This document shows positions 1 to 12,474 of a stretch of DNA of 64,000 nucleotides, one piece after another. The stretch lies in the NCBI GenBank assembly GCA_016785225.1, contig JAFBJZ010000419.1, forward strand, positions 372,001 through 436,000, in the 5' to 3' direction. The notes below the pieces were generated by a model that was not told where the DNA came from, searched no databases, and saw only the letters and a list, made by a program, of their open reading frames with translations. How positions within the stretch are numbered: position 1 is the first letter of the stretch; every line of letters begins with the position of its first letter. Source of the stretch: Psettodes erumei. Lineage: Eukaryota > Chordata > Actinopteri > Pleuronectiformes > Psettodidae. The position numbers were made by a program, and so were the translations under genes.

Positions 1-1
1 C

Positions 2-10
2 AACCTCAAA
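2..10 (+). CDS. cubn: cubn: last codons of the exon for CUB13 first half
   Basis: The window opens with AAC CTC AAA followed by a good donor (gtaaga at 11-16). Read in phase 0, this gives Asn-Leu-Lys joined to Ile-Phe-Asp-Gly of the exon at 860, matching the '(D)xLK-IxDG' strand pattern of CUB domains. Only three codons are visible, so this is inference from phase and motif. Confidence 0.45.
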
Positions 11-3000
11 GTAAGAGTGTGTGGTGTGAACCTCTTCCAGTCACAGTCTCAATGTCTGTGCCAAGTATGATGAAGAGTTTTCATTCGTTGGTGTTTTTTT
101 CGGTGGATGAGGTACACAGCAGTGGAAATTATATAACATCAGTCTGTGGTCAACTCCACTCATTTAAAATATGACACTTATTTTTGAGCTTAGATTTGTT
201 TTCCTCACTGATCCATCACACCAATGTTTTTAATCAGTTATTGTGACACAGTAGCTCATGACATACTCCTCAGCCCCATCACACCAGTTTGTATCCATCT
301 GCCTCTGTCACCTTCCTGTTGTGTATGATACACCCAGGCACACATAGATTTGTCAGCAGTGGTGGATCACTCCTTTTCACTTTATTTGTCCCCAAAGGGC
401 AATTGGTTGTGCAGCAGTGGAACAGATATGAGGCCGTATGGGTATAAGGGTCCATTCTTCCTGTCCCCACATTGACGGATAGCAGATTGTACGAAAGATA
501 TTTTTTTAATATCTGGTAACTTTGTCTTAAAAGGGAGTTGGGGCATCTGAAACTGTGTGGGTCATGGAAGATGACTCACCCACTGGAATTTTACTTTTTT
601 TAGCAACTGTTTGTTGTTAACAAACTTTTCTTTTGAGTACCAGTGATTATAGTGATATTCTGAACATTTTTGTGTTTTACCATGAGAGAAACTTGCTGGT
701 GAATGAAAGATCACATAAAATGTCTATAAAACAGTGCCATCAAAGTCTGGTTGATATGAATCTTGGCCAACTGTTTAAAACAAAGATGTTGCTCTATGTT
801 TTGACATGTCGTATTTACTGCCTTAACCAACCCTGCCCCAAATTCTTGTTTCTCCCCAGATATTCGATGGCCCCAGTGTTCATCACTATCCCATCGGGAT
901 ATTTTGTGGTCTGGTCCTGCCCCCTCCCCTGAGGAGTTCTGGCAGCAGCATCACCCTGCAGTTTCAGTCGGATACGGTGGTGGGAGGACAAGGCTTCCTT
1001 GTGGAATGGACCGCCGTCCAGGAATCTGGACCTCCACCCACTGTCCCACCAGGTCAGACACGAGAGCTAACCCCCCTGAGCTATTTCATGTAAAATAGGG
1101 CTGAGCGATACTGCAGAATTTATTTTCCACCCAATAACAAATAATACAGGGTCAGAATCACAGATAGTGATCATTCATACAGTATGTACACCTCACTTTT
1201 CTTTTTCCTTTTTTTAAATTATATTTGAAGAACTGAAAAGTACAGTAAATGTAGTTGAAGGGAGGTGTATCGATGTCTACAGTCTGAATGAGCCTGTGTG
1301 TATTTGTGTGTCAGGTGCATGCGGTGGAGTGCTGATGGCAGGGGACACTCCTGGCTTCTTCTTCTCTCCCGGCTGGCCTGAAAACTACCCCCATGACCAG
1401 GAGTGCACCTGGTTGATTCGCGCTCCGGACTCAATTGTCGAGTTTAACATCCTGTCTCTGGACATGGAGGACTACCCCATGTGCTACTTTGACAGCCTTG
1501 TCATCAGAGACGGTAAGGCGCAAAAGCCTCTTCCTGCGGAGACGTGACCATGAGCCAAACCTGGATGGAGTCAATGGTGTATTTTTTACTGATGGCACAT
1601 AATTCCCTTCTTTGTGCACGTGTGTGTTCCCAGGTGCCACCAGTCTATCCCCTGAGCTGGCCACTGTGTGTGGTCGCGATCCTCCAGGTTCTCTCCACTC
1701 TACAGGGGATACCATGTTCATCCACTTCTCTTCAGACAGCAGCATCAGTGGCCGAGGCTTTAATGCTTCCTACTCCAGAGGTCATACTGCAGAAGCAACT
1801 TAGCAACTTAACTCAGTATTCTACAAATAAATCTCATGTCAGTAAACATCAGTTAAAGATGGGCACTGCTGTCTGTACTGGGCACCAGTGACTTTGACAC
1901 AACCACGCAAGCCGTTGTGTAGTTCAGCCATTTGCCTGTCATGATTAATGCACTTCTCTGTAGAGAAAAGAGATTTATAACATGACGTTCTATTTGGGAA
2001 TCATGTGACCATGAGTTTGCCAGGCAACAGACTTCAAGAAGTCATTGGCACAGTTAAGAAATAGCTCTACCACTTCCTGTAATTGGATTCATGTTTATTG
2101 GACAGACATGGGTGAAAAGCTCCTCGGCAGAGGTATTAATAATCATAATACTCTTCTGTCTTTTCAGGTTGTGGTGGCCTTCTGCATGTGGACAGGGGTG
2201 TGCTGAGCAGCCCCCACTACCCTCAGAACTACCTGCCTAATCTGGACTGTAGCTGGCATGTGATGGTGACGCCTGGCTTCAGGGTCTCTGTCAGCTTCCA
2301 GAGCCCCTTCCAGATTCAAGGCTATGGAACTAGCTGCAACACAGGAGACTACCTCGAGGTAAACAACACATGGAAACCAGGTCCAAGTGGAAGTTATGAA
2401 GTACTTACAGATTTGCTTTTCTCTCCATTTCAAACTCACCTCCAAACTTGCTGCTGTCACCACAGCTCAGGAACGGTCCGGATGGCTCATCGCCACCAAT
2501 GGGAGAACGCATCTGTGGTACAAGTCCCCCATCCCTTCTCCAGACGACGGACAACCACCTCTTCATTCACTTTGTTTCTGATGCCAGCAATGAGGCCAGC
2601 GGCTTTAAGATGACCTTTGAGGCCCATAGTCAAGGTATGACCACCAGTCTTTAAAAAATAAAAATAAAAATCTGTCACAATGGAATTCATTACAACATTA
2701 ACATGGTTGGTGTTGTGATAACACACCTTCGTCACGCTCTCTTTCCACAGCGTGTGGAGGCTTCATCGAGCTGAATGATAACGATCCTCCAGGATACATC
2801 ACTTCACCTAACTATCCTCAGAACTACCCCCAGAACATTGACTGTATCTGGGTCATCACCGTACCCAACGGAGAAGCTGTGCAGATTGACTTTGAGGATG
2901 AATTCTACATTGAGCACACATCCAAGTACAGAGGCTACTTTCCCTTTTCCACTTATACCCATGATTTACAGATAGATGCAATGGAATTTATTTCAATTCC

Positions 3001-6000
3001 ACAACCTGGAAACCAGAGTTAGCAATGATTTAATATAAGCTCATCCTACTAAAATTAGACGACTTGTCAGCTCTTTGGTTGGTGGGATCATCAGTTTGGA
3101 GACCAAAAAGGGTCATAGAGGGTCATGTCATAGACCAGATATTGTTGGAGGAACCCTGCCCTTAAGCCTAAACTTTCATTAGAGACATCTTTTATTGGCA
3201 ATTTCAAAATCAATGGACATTTGTATATTGTACATCAGTTTTTCATATTTTTGCAGCTCATGACCCAAACATGACATGTTCTCAGATGTTCATCCATGTA
3301 TTTCTCAGCTGTGCATACGACTACTTGGAAGTGCGCGATGGCTCCACCTCCAACGCTGATTTCATTTCCCGGCTCTGTGGCAACACCCGACCATCGACCC
3401 AGCGTTCAATGGGCTCCTCCATGATGCTCAGGTTTCGCACTGACACCAGTGTCACGCACAAAGGCTTCAAGGCAAAGTACTCCATTGGTAAGCAAGTCAC
3501 AACAAGGTTTTCCAAATCCAGGCTTTGACTTTTGGATATGCTACAGATGTAGTTTTATTCATGACAGTCACAGTTGCTGGCTCAGGTCTAAGGAGCAAAC
3601 AGCATATAAGGACATAATCACAGACTCGTTGAGCTAGTGTTTGGGTTTCTTATGTTCGGAAATATATCTTTCGAAATTGTTATCACATCGCACTTGAGGT
3701 TGTCAAAGGAAGAGGTGAAATTTCCAAATCCTACATCTGTTTGACTACAGCTATTAGGTTGTACTCATTTTCTTCTCTTAAATAATGGGGAAATGATGTC
3801 AGAGGAGATGCCGGAAAATGACCTTTAGCAGGATTCTAAAAGAAAAAAAGTCATTCATGTCCTTTTCTTATCTGTCGCAGCAACATGTGGTGGTACCTAC
3901 ATAGGTCAGAGCGGTATGATCTCCAGCCCCAACTTCCCAGGATCCAATTATCCTGACAGCTCCAGCTGCGAGTGGTACCTGGAGGGACCCACAGGGCACT
4001 ACCTCACCCTTAGTTTTGGGAGCTTCAGTCTACAGACCACTCCGGGATGCTCTGCTGACTATGTGGAGCTAAGAGAGTACAATGCCTCAGGTGAGAAATC
4101 CAGGACTCTTTTTTGTTTTAATTGTATACCAGAGAAGGCAATTATTTAAATAAGATTTTAAAAGTTGAATATGACTACATTAGGCTTGAGCTTTACAGTT
4201 GCTTCACAATGTGTGTAGGGCGCCTGCTGGGCCGACACTGCGGCAGTGACCTCCCGCCTTCCGTGGACACGTCTGACAGTTTTGCCTATGTCAGGTTCAT
4301 CAGCGACGCCAGTGAAAACGCAGCTGGCTTCAGTCTGTCGTTCGAAGCCAGCGTTGAAGGTACGATGATTTTCAACCGACTGACCAGAAATGATTTTTCA
4401 TTGCATGATCACAAACTAGAACATTTGCACAATTTTTATTTTATTTCTCATTCTGAATGTTACTCTTTGTTCTGCTTCTTCTCTCCTCTTGCAGCCTGTG
4501 GAGGAGAGCTGAACGCTCCCTCGGGAACCATCTCCTCTCCCAATTACCCCAACTTGTACCCACACAGCCGGGTGTGCCGCTGGGAGCTGGTGGTGGCGCA
4601 GGGCCGCCGGGTCACGCTCACCATTAATGACCTACGGCTGGAAGGCTCTGGTACTTCCTGTGCATTCGACTATGTGGACGTGAGTCCCTTTCTGCCAGTA
4701 TTGCCTCATTTTTCAACACCTTTTCTCTGTTAGATGAAGTAATTTGCCACAGGAATTTAATTTGTAGTAGTAATTTAGCCAGGGTTTTCAACTTTTTTAT
4801 GCCAAAGATTCAACTCAATGTTACCTTATCTTTATTTTCACTTTATCATTATCTGAAGACACTTTAAAAGGTAAAGTCAAGTCAGTCTGGTGTATTTAAG
4901 CAGTTGAACCTTGAGTCAAGGTTTTTTCTTTTTAGATATTGATAAATATGGGTCCTGATCCTGTAATTGTCACTGCCCTGCTACAGACCCAGTACCCCAG
5001 TGTTTCCCTGACGACCTCTGTGTCTTCTAGGTACTGAATGGGTTGGCGGCCAGTGCCCCTCACCTGCAGCGATTCTGTGGTACAGTACCAGCAGGAACCC
5101 AGGTGCGCTCCTCCGGCAACACCATGACCGTTGTGTTCCGCACCGACGCTTCTGTGTCCAATGGTGGCTTCATGGCTTCTTACTCCTCTGAGGAGCCTGC
5201 AGGTTAGATGTTACCTTCATCAGAACCACATCTGAACAGTTCGCTGGGCTTTTGGGCAGGAAAGCAATTTTAATGCTGTTTGTCACCCACTGAAATTACA
5301 CTTTCATGTTGTCTTTTGTTAAGTGTGTGGTGGAGACCTGAACAACCCAGTGGGCGGGAGCTTCACTTCCCCCGGTTACCTGGTGTCCAACTACAGCAAC
5401 AACCTGAACTGCGAGTGGCTGATTCAGAACCCACGGCACGTCAATTCCTCTATCGTGGTGCTGATAGAAGCCCTGCACCTGCAGAGCCACCAGACTTGTC
5501 AGTCAGACTACCTCGAGTTCCGCTTAGGTGAGTACCACACAGAGGACATTGGCATTCAGAGGAAGTTGCTTTTTGTCACAATCTGCTCCTGTTCGTGGAA
5601 AATGTGTTTAGACTATTTTGTTTTCAAGATATTTTAGCAGGTACATGAAAAACAATGAATGGATGGGCCGTGCAGTTTACTCTTTTTATGTTTTACTTTT
5701 GTTAAACTTTCTCCCCCCTCCCTCAGGTAACTCAGACGGGGAGCGGTTAGCCAGGTTTTGTGGGCAGACCATCCCCAGTATTCCCATTGTGGTCTTCACC
5801 CCAGAGCTCTGGGTCCAATTCCAGACTGACGCCTACCAGGGAGACCTGGGCTTCAAGGCCAACTACTTGTTCTCTGGTAAAACCTGAGAACTTCATTAAC
5901 TTCATGTTCCTTTGGTATATTTAAATATACAGTATTAAAGATGACTGTCTAATCTAGTGGTTGTTGTGTTACCATTGCTGTACTTACATGGATCATTCTG

Positions 6001-9000
6001 TCTTTGCAGAGTGTGGAGGCTTGCAGACAGGTGAGGGAGGGGTGATATCCAGTCCTAACTACCCGAACATCTACCCCAGCCCCAGTCGCTGTGCTTGGCT
6101 GCTGGAGGCTCCAGCTGGCCACACCATTATGGTGAGCCTGGTTTATAGTGCCAGACTGTCTGCAGTGCTTTAAACTTGATCATATTTGCTGTTCTAACCC
6201 TGAGGGACTTACCATCAGTACATTACAGCAGAGGAGTGCAACTAGCTTCAATTAAATACTGTATACACAGTAATAAAAAGAAAAAAACTATTGGCTACTT
6301 AGCCACCTAGATTTTAAAAATCATATTTGTCATATTTCAGCTAACCTTCAGCTACTTCAACTTGGAACCGCACTCTACATGTGGTTGGGACTCTGTCACC
6401 ATCTTCAATGGAGGATCCCCTGGCTCCCCTGTCATTGGCCAGTACTGTGGGACCACCTCCCCAGGAACCATTCAGTCAGGATCCAACAAGCTCGCTGTTG
6501 TCTTCCTGGCTGATCACAGTGTGTCCAGAGGAGGTTTTATAGCCTCCTGGTCAGCTGATTCCTCCGGTGAGTTAACACTAAATAAAAGAATAATAGTGTC
6601 TGGTTCTTTAGCTAACTGACTGGCTATGATAGAAATATATATAATGATATCACAATAGGTTTTTATCAACACATGGACATGTTTTACCTGCATAAATTGC
6701 AGTTTATGAGAAAGTACTTTGACAGAATACTTTGTAAATGTAAATTGTTACACAGTGGCGATCCATTATACTCCCAAATTAGACACAGGCCCATAATAAA
6801 AACTCTGAAAGTACTCCACACCTTGTACCCTCCTCACCAGATAATCTTCAGTCCCTCCCAAGAACCCTGTGAGGGAAGATCAATCAGTCTGATTGCTTCA
6901 GAGTTCTCAGTCTTTCATTTATATTATTTGCGCCATCATTTATCATCTTGTACTACGCATTCACATGTACAGTTTTTGATTTTGGCCAGGCTGCGGCGGG
7001 GTGATCCACGCTGATTCGGGAACCATCAAGTCTCCAAACTATCCCCAGAACTTCCCGGCCAATGTGGAGTGCTCCTGGCAGATCATTGCCCACGAAGGAA
7101 ACCACCTGGAGATGAGCTTCAGCAGTGATTTCCAAATTCCAGACAGCACTGGGACCTGCCAGAGCAGTTATATCAAGGTGCCAGCACTGGGCTACAAGAA
7201 AACATGTTAACAGAGTAACTATTACTGATCTGACTGTGGCTGAACTTTGGTATCATAATTGCGTTAACTGATGGCTGGTGCTTGGAAAATAAAACCTAAG
7301 TCAGAAGGATGTTTCACATCATGGGTTGTATCTTGTGAATCCAGTTACGTGGCTCAGATGGCAAATGTTTCCTGCCCTTCATTATAATGCAAAAATACAT
7401 CTCTCACACATATAACAGTTACAACATGTTTGAATATTTTCTGTTCTACAAATTCAGACAGTTATCTTTAACTGTAGCAAAGCCGCCTAATAAGTATCTC
7501 AAATGTGACCACTGTGTCTCAAAAACAATGTTCCATTCGAAAAACAACTTCTCAGTCAGGGTCTGTTTTTCCCTACAGGTGTGGTCAGGTCAAACCCAAA
7601 AGGCTGAGGCTCTGCTTTCAACGGGCTGCGGCTCCGTGGCCCCGGGCCCCGTCATCGCTCCATATAACATCATCACAAGCCGATTCCAGGCCTCTGGAGC
7701 AACCGGCAGAGGTTTCTCAGCCTCCTTCAGCACCAGTAAGAAACGTGCTATAACTACATTTAAGATTTTCAGCACTTCATGAGGTACAGGTTTCATAGAT
7801 TGTGGTGCAGTATGAGGTGGCCAGCCCTGGCACAATGTAAAGAAAGTCTGATTGTGACTTCTGTGACACAGGATGCGGCGCAAACTTCACAGCTCCCAGC
7901 GGTCGCGTGGTTTCTCCAAACTATCCAGCCGACTATCCTGACCAGTCCAACTGCAACTACATCTTAGACGCTGGAGCGCAGACAGTGGTCATTGTCATCT
8001 TTCAGACCTTTCAAGTAGAAGGCAAGTGTTCATCAGCAACATATGGTCACAGAATCACCGGCAGATGTCCTGGTGTAGTCACATGATTGGCATGTTTCCC
8101 TTTTGTAATGTTTTGAACGTGTAAATGTTTTGCGCTCGTTTTTTATCATTGATGGCCAACAGTCAGTTTTCCATTGAGCATGTGGTTTGTTGTCTGTTTC
8201 TAGCACACTCCACCTGTCAGTTTGATGGGCTGAAGATCTACAGCCTAGCTACCAGTGGCCCTCCTCTTGCCACTTTGTGTGGCACCAGCATCCCGGGGCC
8301 CTTCTCCACCTTTGGCCCCATGTTGCTCAATTTCTACTCTGACTCCTTGGTGACTGACAGCGGCTTCATGGCAGAATACAGAATAATTCGTAAGTAAAGA
8401 AGAGGCTGAGTGTTTGCTCCTTTCTAATGCAAGGAAAACAAGGAGAGAATGTGCGGACTTTGGACAAAGACATCTTCTTAGCAAGATTCCAGCTGCCTAC
8501 AACCAAATCAGTGAATGGCTCCTGCTAAACCATTGCATGTATTATGGAACAAAGTAACTCAGCATATCATTGTATGGCTTTATCTAGTGTATATGCATAT
8601 ACAGCACATGCAATGCTTCTATGTGTTTGTGTGTGCAGCATGTGGTGGTGTCTACAACAGCACCATGGGTACAGTGAGCAGTCCGGGAGTCTCCATGGTC
8701 GACTACCACCACAACATCAACTGTACCTACCGTATCATGGTCGCGCCGAACAGAGTGGTGGATCTCAAGTAAGCCTGCGCTAACTGCTTGAGCTGCACGG
8801 TCAGACGAGACTGGAGAACCGAAAGTCTTTTGGAGACAAACCTTTTCAGTTACAGAGAGAGAGGGGGATTTTTACGCTTTGTGTCACACAATAATTCTTT
8901 TGCTGCAGAATCCCTCTCTCCAGTGAGACAGGGAAAACATTATAGCATTGTTTTCTTGTTGTGTGAGCATAACCAACTACAAGCGAATGCACCCTTTATC

Positions 9001-12000
9001 TCACTCTGCACTTTGTGTTTTCCTTTTTCCCTCCCCGCAGGTTCAACACCTTCCATCTGGAGGCTTCCTCTTCCTGTCGCTATGACTACGTGGCAGTTTA
9101 TGATGGACAGGACACCTTGGCGCCCTTGCTGGGGAAATTCTGCGGTGCAGTTCTCCCCCCAAATCTGCGCTCCTCCACCAACCAGCTGTTCATCGTCTTC
9201 AGGACAGATGCCTCCGTTACTGGGGTTGGCTGGAGGGCCACCTACACTGAGACACTCGGTAGGTCAATGTCACTGGATTTGTGATGACTATTGCTGTTGG
9301 AATAGCTTTGCTAGCAGCTCATGAATGTGCTAAACAAAAACTGTAAGTTGTGGTCATTTTTGTTAAACACAGATTTACTTAGAAATGTGTGACATGTTGA
9401 TTTTAACTGTATAAGACAGGTATACGAGTTTGTTCCATTTTTTTCTGAATCGCCTGCAGGTCCAGCACAGGGATGTGGGGGCTACATGTCCATGCCCATG
9501 GGCATGTTTGGTTCTCCAGATATAAACCTGGACGGGCACTATGAGCCCAGGCTGGACTGCCTGTGGACCATTGAGATGCCAGTCAACCAGGCCATCAACC
9601 TGACCTTCAGCTCTTTCGAGCTGGAGAGCTCCTCCAGTTGCCGTTACGACTCTGTCAGGGTAAAAAACATCAAGCCATTGAAATATTTGTTTTATTTCAC
9701 TGAAACATAATTTAATGGAGTACTGCCCATGTGAAATTCATGATGTGTAATAATATAATAATCAGAGACTTAAATTGTCCTCCTGGCACTGTAGGACAAT
9801 ACTCCGTTGACAGTTATACTATGACAAAAATGGATTTGCTATTTTCTTTGCGTGTCTTTAATCTACAGTATGTTTGTCTCTTTCAGGTGTATGATGGTGA
9901 CAACATTAACTTCCCCCTGGTGGGGACATTTTGTGGAACCTCCATCCCTGCTTATTTTGTGTCCAGCGGAAACTTCCTGACCGTTCACTTTGTCACCGAC
10001 AGCTCGGTGCAGGAGCGAGGCTTCAATGCGAGCTACAGAGCTATGCCACGTAAGAGACTTTCTGCTCTCCCTCCGCTTGCTGCAGAAACCAGGCTTCGCT
10101 TTCATCTGAAAAAGAAATTTGAACTGACAACCAAGTTAAAACCAGTGCTTAAACCCAGAATCCAAACCCCCACCTCCAGCTGCCTCATTGGCCTGTCAGG
10201 TCGTATCTCACATATGTGTTACCCTGACACCGTCTTTCATTATATGTCGTGTATTTTAGTATTTTTACAGCATATGAACCAGCGCGGTTTGGTAACGCAT
10301 CTCAAACTGCATAATTTCAGGTCTCAACCTACTGAATATATTAGCAAATACAGAAATGTAAGGCCTACTTGTGGTAGACGTAGGTAGGGTGATGGCCAGA
10401 CTGTGAATAGGAAGAGCTTAGCTTGAATGACCAGAGACAGCTGTAGGTTGGGATTCTGTCAGACATTCGCGGGGCTAATTTGACAAGTGAGGTTGGCTGA
10501 CAGGAGGAAGGATTCTCCACTGCTCTGAGCCACGTGTCCATGTTGAATATGGAGCTGATGAGCTGCTGACAGGAGACTCGACTGATCAGATGGAAGATTG
10601 GTAATTGGCCTTATGCGATTCGCTGTTTGAGGAAGCAGAGGGAAGAAAATGCATTCCGACTTTCGTTCAACTCTAATTTATTAGAACCTCATGAATCACA
10701 TGTGGGTCCTGTACGTTTGGTTTTTCGGAACCTCACGATGTGTCTGCCTTCCCCCAGTGGTTTGTGGCGGGACTCTGAATGCCTCCACCACCATCCAGAC
10801 CCTGACCTCACCCTTCTTCCCTGGCGCCTATCCTCCTTACACCTCCTGCCGCTGGGTCCTGGATGCTCCAGCCCAGGAAAACATCCAAGTGTCAGTCCAG
10901 GTGTTTGTGCTCCAGCCTAGCCAGAGCTGCTCCACAAACTACCTGGAGATGAAGGACTGGCCTATGGTGAGTTACCAGAAAGTGCTGTTTGTGTTGCATC
11001 AAAAAATGCATCCCCCTCATTTATATAATGGCAACAATGGGTGCCCAACACAGTAGCTTTGGCAAAACCTAAATAAATGAAAATAATACATACATTGTCA
11101 CACAGAGTATTATTTCAACACAGTTAGGTTTTAGGTCTGAATGGCAAGAGGAACACAAATGCACTGTAGATGGTACTTCTACACAAATTGCCCAGGGATC
11201 GTGACCGCCATGACCTCATGTACATCATGCTGACGTGGGAATGATCATGAGGGCTCTGGTCCTGAGGCGAGACCTTTGGCCTGTGGCAGTGTCCAAAGAG
11301 TACAGAGAGAGAGGACAGCTGTCAGCAGGAGCTCAGTCGTCTACTTCCTGCACAAAGTCAGAGCTACTTCGCCATCAAATGCTGACATAGACCAGTCCCC
11401 TGTCAGGAAAGCCTCAGTGTTGTCAAGGTGTTTGCCTGCTGTCAGTCTGAGCCGGCCTTCAGCACAACTTGACAGTTCTCCCTTTTCTCAATTGACAGAT
11501 GGATTAGATTGTAGCTCAGCTCCTGATTTGATGCTAAAATCAGATCCTGTATCTGCTGGTGCACAAAATCCTGTGGTTCCCCTTTTTTCCAGGGAGACTA
11601 CGGGCAGTCGCATAAGTTCTGTGCCTCAGATGATCACCCACCAAACTTCTACAGCAATGGCAGGACGGTCCTTGTGTTCTTCAAATCAGACTCCTTCCTA
11701 ACAGGAAACGGCCTGAGTTTCACCTATCAGATCGCTGGTAGGTACCTGTAGTAAACCTGCAGCAAGATGAGAAATGGATCTATTACTACCTAATATTTAT
11801 TTTATTAAGCAACTTAAGGATTCATAGGAGTGTGCACAACTTACACATGTAAAGCGTGGTTTGCAAACAGAGAATGAATAATAATAATAATAATAATAAT
11901 ATAGTAAATGTCGGAACATATTCTTCTGCAAGGAATGACATCTGCGCAATAGGTTTTCAAACAGTGGGCATGATGCACACTGAGGTGCTTGGTTTCTCAC

Positions 12001-12209
12001 AAGCCCTCTGTCTGTGGTGGATTCCAGGCTGCAGCCGAACCTACGAGCAGGAAAACGGCCAGCTGAGGAGTCCAGGCTGGCCTGATCTCTACCCCCACAA
12101 CATAGACTGCACCATCGTCCTGAAGGCACCGAGGGACAGCTACATCTCCCTTTTCTTTAACAGTTTCGATGTGGAGAGCCACACCCAATGTGAATATGAC
12201 TATCTGGAG
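2..12209 (+). CDS. cubn: cubilin, 3' portion (partial gene, CUB domains about 13b-26a)
   Basis: Cubilin is a giant peripheral-membrane endocytic receptor that works with amnionless and megalin to take up intrinsic factor-B12, albumin, HDL and other ligands. Twenty-six plus-strand exons between 860 and 12209 join in frame (4,590 nt, 1,530 codons) into tandem CUB domains of about 110 residues. Each is encoded by two exons: a first with the Cys-Gly-Gly start and 'SPNYP'-like motif, a second with 'DG...FCG' and 'GF.A.Y'. Domain boundaries are always at phase-1 introns. The last CUB has the unusual 'GCSRTYEQ...LRSPGWPD' start, which resembles human CUB26 as I remember it, so numbering runs 13 to 26. 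RAP binding has been mapped to CUB13-14 and IF-B12 to CUB5-8 (outside the window). No stop codon is found in the CUB series; the 3' end is abnormal. The 5' part lies left of the window. Identity is firm; CUB numbering is inferred. Confidence 0.95.
11..859 (+). other. cubn intron, left edge
   Basis: There is no coding exon, recognised repeat or RNA gene here. The stretch ends in a pyrimidine-rich acceptor (tctccccag at 851-859). Open frames inside it show no protein-family similarity. Confidence 0.5.
860..1052 (+). CDS. cubn: cubn exon: CUB13, second half
   Basis: Phase 0 to phase 1. It encodes IFDGPSVHHYPIGIFCG followed by strands ending QGFLVEWTAV, the typical second half of a CUB domain with its fourth Cys ('FCG'). 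The end includes a Pro-rich linker (SGPPPTVPP) longer than in neighbouring domains. The donor is CAG|gtcaga. Confidence 0.9.
1315..1780 (+). CDS. cubn: cubn exons: CUB14
   Basis: Exons 1315-1512 and 1634-1780. The first starts ACGGVLMAGDTPGFFFSPGW and runs to the VIRDG strand, split at a phase-1 intron. The second carries the ELATVCG cysteine and ends SGRGFNASYSRG. The acceptor before 1315 is GT-rich (tgtgtgtatttgtgtgtcag). Confidence 0.92.
2168..2634 (+). CDS. cubn: cubn exons: CUB15
   Basis: Exons 2168-2358 and 2466-2634. It starts GCGGLLHVDRGVLSSPHYPQ, and the first exon ends at CNTGDYLE in phase 0. The second starts LRNGPDG, has ERICG and ends ASGFKMTFEAHSQ. The Asp-Tyr-Leu-Glu acidic pair fits a calcium-binding CUB. 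Confidence 0.92.
2751..3487 (+). CDS. cubn: cubn exons: CUB16
   Basis: Exons 2751-2925 and 3309-3487, split in phase 2 within TSN|CAYDYLEVRDG, a strong calcium-site motif. It starts ACGGFIELNDNDPPGYITSP, with RLCG in the second half and HKGFKAKYSIG at the end. Confidence 0.92.
3881..4359 (+). CDS. cubn: cubn exons: CUB17
   Basis: Exons 3881-4090 and 4219-4359. It starts ATCGGTYIGQSGMISSPNFP, with SADYVELREYNAS before a phase-1 split. The second half is GRLLGRHCGSDLPPSVDT, ending AAGFSLSFEASVE. Confidence 0.92.
4495..5202 (+). CDS. cubn: cubn exons: CUB18
   Basis: Exons 4495-4679 and 5031-5202, split in phase 0 after AFDYVD. It starts ACGGELNAPSGTISSPNYPN. The second exon reads VLNGLAASAPHLQRFCG, so the usual 'DG' at the strand start is replaced by 'NG'. 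It ends NGGFMASYSSEEPA. Confidence 0.92.
5324..5876 (+). CDS. cubn: cubn exons: CUB19
   Basis: Exons 5324-5527 and 5727-5876. It starts VCGGDLNNPVGGSFTSPGYL, with QSDYLEFRL before the phase-1 split, then GNSDGERLARFCG and a terminal LGFKANYLFS. An NSS sequon (VNSSIVV) is a likely N-glycosylation site. Confidence 0.92.
6010..6566 (+). CDS. cubn: cubn exons: CUB20
   Basis: Exons 6010-6131 and 6341-6566. The split comes early, after AGHTIM in phase 0, so the second exon carries LTFSYFNLEPHSTCGWDS as well as GQYCGTTSPGT. It starts ECGGLQTGEGGVISSPNYPN. Confidence 0.92.
6990..7735 (+). CDS. cubn: cubn exons: CUB21
   Basis: Exons 6990-7177 and 7579-7735. The first half is canonical (GCGGVIHADSGTIKSPNYPQ). 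The second, VWSGQTQKAEALLSTGCGS, lacks the usual acidic residue after Trp and has a shortened strand before SRFQASGATGRGFSASFST. It is the most divergent CUB in the series but remains open and in frame. Confidence 0.9.
7872..8389 (+). CDS. cubn: cubn exons: CUB22, with a GC-AG intron
   Basis: Exons 7872-8021 and 8204-8389. The first reads CGANFTAPSGRVVSPNYPAD to FQTFQVE. Its donor is AAG|gcaagt (GC at 8022-8023), and it joins in phase 1 to HSTCQFDGLKIYSLATSGPP. The series of CUB domains needs this junction; no GT donor nearby keeps the frame. Confidence 0.9.
8639..9258 (+). CDS. cubn: cubn exons: CUB23
   Basis: Exons 8639-8768 and 9041-9258, split in phase 2 inside VVDLK|FNTFHLE. It starts PCGGVYNSTMGTVSSPGVSM. 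The second exon holds SCRYDYVAVYDGQD, a textbook calcium site, and LGKFCGAVLPP. Confidence 0.92.
9460..10049 (+). CDS. cubn: cubn exons: CUB24
   Basis: Exons 9460-9659 and 9887-10049. A short linker GPAQ precedes GCGGYMSMPMGMFGSPDINL, where the usual 'SPNYP' has become 'SPDIN'. CRYDSVR|VYDGDNINFPL is split in phase 0. It ends ERGFNASYRAMP. Confidence 0.92.
10758..11737 (+). CDS. cubn: cubn exons: CUB25
   Basis: Exons 10758-10966 and 11593-11737. It starts LVCGGTLNASTTIQTLTSPF. The second half is divergent (GDYGQSHKFCASDDHPPNFY), with 'FCA' instead of 'FCG', ending GNGLSFTYQIA. The introns at 10050-10757 and 10967-11592 show nothing recognisable. Confidence 0.9.
11876..11902. repeat. (AAT)n microsatellite in cubn intron
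   Basis: About eight AAT units in the intron between the CUB25 and CUB26 exons, about 125 bases before the acceptor. Confidence 0.9.
12028..12209 (+). CDS. cubn: cubn exon: CUB26, first half (last recognisable cubn exon)
   Basis: It starts GCSRTYEQENGQLRSPGWPD and ends CEYDYLE before gtaaaa, in phase 0. The partner exon (expected 'NGS...PLLG.(F/Y)CG') and the CUB27 exons are not seen anywhere downstream. If this intron were not spliced, the frame would run 26 codons more to a TGA at 12288-12290. Confidence 0.9.
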
Positions 12210-12474
12210 GTAAAACAACATGGTTTGAGTACATTTAGCTTCTACGTGTCGCCCATATTTTCCTCTATTGAGAGGAATTTTTCATGTTGAAACAGGAAAA
12301 GGGAGCACAAAAGTGGAAGTGCACTATTATCTTAAGATATCACTAAGTTAAGATTTCATTTCATTAGAACTAAGGGACCCAAACCAGGAAAAACAGCCAT
12401 ACAGGGGTATCCACATAATTTTGTCTATATAGTAAGTCTTTTTATTTTAAAATGTGTTGTCTTGGCTTGAGCTC

